Source of the DNA: Neospora caninum Liverpool
Lineage: Eukaryota; Apicomplexa; Conoidasida; Eucoccidiorida; Sarcocystidae
Direction: 5' to 3'
Assembly (NCBI RefSeq): GCF_000208865.1
Contig: NC_018390.1
Span: 1,226,790-1,290,789, forward strand
DNA length: 64,000 nt
This document shows, one piece after another, positions 59,798 to 64,000 of the stretch. Position 1 is the stretch's first letter. Each line of letters begins with the position of its first letter. The notes under the pieces were generated by a model that was not told the DNA's origin, ran no database searches, and saw nothing but the letters and a program-made list of their open reading frames with translations. The position numbers and the translations under genes were made by a program.

Positions 59798-62700
59798 CTA
59801 GGCAAGGTTCACCACGTGAAAGTGCACGTCTTGAACACGCAGTCGCGTCAGTGTCTCACCTTCGTCATCTTTAAGAAGAAAATCAGCCCCGCCGCCACCT
59901 TCCTTTCTGGGCTTCTGAGCCCAGGAGACCCAGGGTCCGTCTCCGTGCGTTCCACAGAGCGCCATGAAGGGAGTACGGCCAGCTGAAGCGACACACGGAA
60001 GAGAGCCGATTCCAAAGAGTATGGAGTGTTTTCGCTCTCTCAGGTACACAGTTTTCGGATTCGCCAGAAGACTGCGCGCAGGGACCGGAAAGAGAGAGAG
60101 AGTGCCGCAGAGAGCGAGAGAGGCAGAGAAGCAAAGGCAATATCCCGCCCACAAAAGCGAGGCGGAAGCGAGACGAAGAGGGAAAGAGTGCGAGGCGACA
60201 CACGTGCGGAGAGGAGAAAGGAAACGAGGAAAGGACCAGGGGAAAGGTGAATTTCCGTCACTCAGGCCAGGAGAAAGGAAACGAGGAAAGGACCAGGGGA
60301 AAGGTGAATTTCCGTCACTCAGGCCAGGAGAAAGGAAGCGAGGAAAGGACCAGGGGAAAGGTGAATTTCCGTCACTCAGGCCAGGAGAAAGGAAACGAGG
60401 AAAGGACCAGGGGAAAGGTGAATTTCCGTCACTCAGGCCAGGAGAAAGGAAACGAGGAAAGGACCAGGGGAAAGGTGAATTTCCGTCACTCAGGCCAGGA
60501 GAAAGGAAACGAGGAAAGGACCAGGGGAAAGGTGAATTTCCGTCACTCAGGCCAGGAGAAAGGAAACGAGGAAAGGACCAGGGGAAAGGTGAATTTCCGT
60601 CACTCAGGCCCCCAGGGCAGAAGGCACGATGTGGCGTCGATCCGCCAGGGATACAGGCGAGACGAGACAGAGCAGCCAGAAGGAAGGAGCACTGACTTTT
60701 ACTTACTTTTATCCTTGACATTCAAATCTGCGCCTGCGTTGACGAGGAGAATCAGAGCTGCTTGTGCCGCATCGCCTGCACACGACAAAGCAGAAAAAGC
60801 CGACTCAACGCGAGCGTTGTGCCTCCCTTCGAGACTCTGTGTCAGGGTGGAAACGTGGGGGCGTGCGCTCTCTCGACAGCTCGTGCAATCACTCTTGAAA
60901 TCTTCCTCGGATCACGCACGCGTCCTGGTCCCCGTGACCATCTCACGTGGCGGTTCGAACGCCTTGAATTACACCGTACACGCCTGCCTCGCCCTTTGAG
61001 AGTGGACAGCACGGAACGTTTTCTCTTGTGAATTCGCAAGGAACTGCGTTCTCAGCGACGGCTGAGCAGATCGACGGATCCACGCGGAGCCACTGCAAGT
61101 AACTGGAGTTGGATAAGGCTACAACCACGTACGTTTTGCCTGCGTGTCCACGCAAGAGCTTATGAACAGAACGAGTGGGGAGAGCGACAGGTAGGAACAG
61201 ACACAGCTGCTCAGAGACCCAAAAACAGCGTCGCTAGGGCAAAAACGAACACTCGAGGAACAGTCCATTCCAACGATGTGCCGCGTGCGGCTGCGGCGCT
61301 CCGCTGTGCATAGAACTTCTCCTCAACAAGATTGTCCGCTTGCTTGCACAGGCAGCTGGCAACGCCCGGAAGAAAATTACCGGATGGGGCGTCCTCGACG
61401 ATGAAGTGCGCCGGGGTTTGACCGTGGTTGTTCGGCGTGTTGACCTAACGAACATTTGCCGCAGAAGCAGAAACCCTCGCGTGACGCACCTCGCCCCCCC
61501 TGATAGGCAGCAGTGCTCCAGAGGCCAAGGGGCGGAGGCGTGGGAAGATCTCCGTGCTTTCAGATGCAGCGGTAAAACAGCTGGAACGCGCAGACAAAAA
61601 CACCGCATGTACACGCGGTAAAAACGCGTCAAAAACACAGCACGTCAAGTCCAACAAATGAGAATGTCGGTCTTTGAAGACTCAAACGTGGCGCAGTTCT
61701 CGAAAACTGAAAATTTTTACCGATGGAACGAGAATCGCTGGCAGACACCCTGAAAGCGACAACTGGGGATGAGAGACCCGCGAAGGCTCAGCAACGGCCC
61801 GCGGCCATGCGCGGAACTCACAAAGTTCTTCACGAGGGGATAGCTGAGGAGCAAATTCAGCGTCAAGAGTGTGTCTTTGTCCGACTGCGTGAGTGCTGAA
61901 AAAACAGACGAAAACGGAAGACAAGCATCGCATCACACCTTAGAGCAGGGAGAATGGCAGGCTAGGCACAGAAACGAGAGAGCGAAAAGAACGAACACGA
62001 GAGAACGAAGGAGAGGAAGAAAGGAAGAAAACTCGCCATACAGGACGCGTAGAGAGAGAGTGTCACTGGCATCCGCATTCCACAGTGTAAACGCAGAGAG
62101 GCCGTGAAACGGAGTCAACAAGAAACAAGGAATTCCACATGCAAATCCGCGGCCAGCTTTCGGACCTATTCACACACACTTCAACGCGTTCATGGCGTGC
62201 CTCGCCGAAAGGCATTGTCTGTTGCTGTCTGAAACAGATTTTGTGTCAGAAAGCTGCTGGTGATGCTCTGCGGTGGAAGCACACCGTAAAGCCCTCGGCT
62301 CAGTGCCTGACGCCCTACCTTTCAACACGGAACCGCCAATGATCGCCAAACACTCCTGGTTTTTCTTCTCGTCTTCGTCAGACGATGAAGTCGGGTTCGT
62401 TCCCTGGAGACGAAGACACAAAACGCAGCGAGAAAAAACGAACTTCCGAGACTGGGAGCAGAAGGCGGATGAGTGTCGGTGTGCCTCTCCCCTTCCGCGC
62501 TTTCCGAACGGTTTTCGCGCTTGAACAAAGCAGCTGCGCGCGTGTCTCTTCTTACGTCTTCGTCCTCTCGCTTTCTGTCTTCGTCCGCGTCCTCATCGGC
62601 GCCTGCGTCCTTGCCTGCTCTGAAATTTCTTGGCTTTCCGGCGTCTTCTGTGTCTTCTTCGTCTTCTTCATCTTCTTCGTCGGACAGAGTGCCGAGATTG

Positions 62701-63891
62701 ACTTCAAAGTGAACCAGGTGAAGCAGTGTGTTTCCTTCGTCGTCGCGCAGTTCGAGAGGCGACGCCGGAGTCGAGGCACCGGACGAAGCGGCCGGTGTAG
62801 GGAAATGCTGCGACGCTAGAGAACGCAGGGAAGATCCAACAGAGGTTCCGACTGAGGCCTCTCCGTGGTGCTCAAAGAAACGGAGACAGCAGAAACACGG
62901 AAACACTCCGCTTCCCGGCGCAGACTCGCAACCTGTCGATCTCGACGGAGTGCTTTAAACTCTCCATTTCCTCGTGTGCGGACCCTCGAAGAGGAATCCC
63001 GCAGGGTGTACTTCGAACAGGTAAATGCCACGGTCGCGCCTGTCTTCTGGCCAAAACAACTGGTAGTGTGGAAGACGCCATGCATGCAAAGCGACACTCC
63101 AACGTGGACCAACGCCGAGGCTCCCCGTCCCTTCATACACGCTTCTGAAGCCAAGAATCCATCACTGCAGAATCATGCACTAACCGTCCAGCTCTCTCTC
63201 TCTCTAAATATATATACTTCTTATAGCTTCACAGATATATATATATATATATGCGAGACGTGATAGACCGCTGTGTATCTGAGCCAGGCGAATGTGAGGG
63301 AGACAAAGACATATGAGGCATCAGAGAGTTTCAGCTTTACCGATCCAGGCGAGTTTCTGGCGATCATTCTCCTCCACGCACAGAAAGGGGTAAGGCATGT
63401 CGTTGTAAAACTCGAGTCGCTCGTAGAGGCCTGAGGGCAGCGGGAAAAGAGAGGCAGCAACGCGTCGACACACCGCCCGGTGTACGTACAGAAAGGAAGC
63501 GGGCACGGAACAACCAACGAATCTTCTTTTGCTTCTCTAAAGCGCGTCCTCAAAACAAGGTGCCTCAGGGAAGGCATGATTGCGAATCCAGTTGTGTGCA
63601 AGTGCATATGTTTGCGTGTCCGTGTTTATGTCTCTAAGTAGATGTTCGTATATGTGTGTGTGTATCCCGGAAGGCACTGCGGCCAATCGTGATACGTAGT
63701 TGCATTCTTGAAGGGGCAAACAGGCGTCGGTCCAGACGTATGCAGGCTCCGGCAATTCGACTCAACGAGAGGCAAAGCTGCAAAAGGGCCAACGCGGGAG
63801 AAACGATTTACCTGATGGGTCCGCAGAAAATTCCTTGACCATCTCGTCGTACGAGCCTTCGCCGTAGAAGAGGCGTTCGGTTGCGGAATAG
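59798..63891 (-). CDS. Ankyrin-repeat protein, 5' end beyond the window (at least 11 exons)
   Basis: Supported exons (minus strand): 63891-63812, 63430-63341, one unresolved exon within about 63103-62910, about 62877-62556, 62403-62319, 61895-61822, 61749-61721, 61580-61490, 61444-61381, 60775-60707, 59982-59798. From 62403 downward all phases match. The first exon encodes SATERLFYGEGSYDEMVKEF and the second LYERLEFYNDMPYPFLCVEE; upstream exons must exist. Ankyrin-like units: DDEGNTLLHLVHFEVNLG followed by an acidic tract, DKDTLLTLNLLLSYPLVKNF, NNHGQTPAHFIVEDAP, AALILLVNAGADLNVKDKTG continuing GRTPFMALCGTHGD, and DDEGETLTRLRVQDVHFHVV. I take the TAG at 59798-59800 as the stop, because HFHVVNL mirrors HFEVNL of the earlier unit; an alternative acidic terminal exon at 59187 is possible. 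The exon near 63000 and its phase to the next one are unresolved. Function is unknown; the repeats suggest protein binding. Confidence 0.65.
60213..60611. repeat. 57-bp minisatellite, seven tandem copies, in the last ankyrin-gene intron
   Basis: Seven 57-bp units run head to tail with no spacers; the unit begins GGAGAAAGGAAACGAGGAAA and contains AATTTCCGTCACTCAGG. The third copy has an A-to-G change, and the last ends in C rather than A. The unit is 19 codons, so frames stay open through all copies on both strands. The array lies in the intron 59983-60706 of the ankyrin gene. Confidence 0.95.
63235..63252. repeat. (TA)n tract in an ankyrin-gene intron
   Basis: This short alternating run lies about 90 bases downstream (in gene sense) of the donor at 63340. 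Confidence 0.85.
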
Positions 63892-64000
63892 CTGGAAACG
63901 CAGACAATGTTGGAAAGCGGCGCATGCAGAAAGAAAGCAGATGAGGTGGACAGGATTCGACGCGAAGCGAGAGAGGCGAGACGGGAAAGACAAAACGGCT

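Noticed and set aside
60213..60611. CRISPR array
   Set aside because: The units are directly adjacent with no unique spacers, in a eukaryotic intron; this is a minisatellite.
59798..60721. 307-codon minus-strand frame including seven 19-residue repeats as a real protein
   Set aside because: Exon 60775-60707 joins 59982 in phase to complete an ankyrin unit (DKTGRTPF); reading on from that exon hits a stop within a few codons, so the repeats are intronic.
60945..60965. GGTTCGAAC motif as a tRNA B box (also at 8691-8700)
   Set aside because: No A box at the right distance and no cloverleaf could be drawn at either site.

Overview
The window looks like nuclear DNA of a tissue-cyst coccidian (Toxoplasma/Neospora/Hammondia-type apicomplexan). 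The signs are GC-rich exons with long Ser/Glu/Arg/Ala low-complexity inserts, many short GT-AG introns, long (TA)n tracts confined to introns and intergenic DNA, and a conserved eukaryotic gene set (mitochondrial ETF-QO and GrpE, an axonemal CFAP57, a SUMO protease). The species is not proven from sequence alone. Exon models below were built by eye by matching splice sites, phase and recalled family sequences; no alignment was run.

Layout: eight protein genes on strictly alternating strands. (1) 421-1867 +, 3' exon of a gene with histone-fold-like helices. (2) 10092-4294 -, electron transfer flavoprotein-ubiquinone oxidoreductase, 8 exons. (3) 12230-15678 +, mitochondrial GrpE, 5 exons. (4) 26425-17217 -, CFAP57 (WD40 plus coiled coil), 13 exons. 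(5) 33549-45423 +, a very large Ulp1/SENP-type SUMO protease, 9 exons, the first 8.4 kb long. (6) 50162-48268 -, ARMC1-like protein, 2 exons. (7) 55142-57841 +, an unrecognised four-helix membrane protein, single exon. (8) about 63891-59798 -, an ankyrin-repeat gene whose 5' end lies beyond the window.

Intergenic stretches alternate between convergent (1868-4293, 15679-17216, 45424-48267, 57842-59797) and divergent (10093-12229, 26426-33548, 50163-55141). No rRNA, tRNA, transposon or CRISPR array was recognised. The most repetitive element is a seven-copy 57-bp tandem array inside the last intron of the ankyrin gene.

Functional themes: ETF-QO feeds electrons into the ubiquinone pool and GrpE drives the mitochondrial Hsp70 cycle; these two genes are divergently arranged over a 2.1-kb shared upstream region. 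ARMC1 relatives are also mitochondrial. CFAP57 is expected to act only in the flagellated male gamete. The SUMO protease and the histone-fold gene point to nuclear regulation. I see no evidence that the neighbours form one pathway, and no clearly new biological system; the notable points are lineage-specific insertions, one hidden terminal exon, the intronic minisatellite and a 7-kb gap of unexplained sequence.
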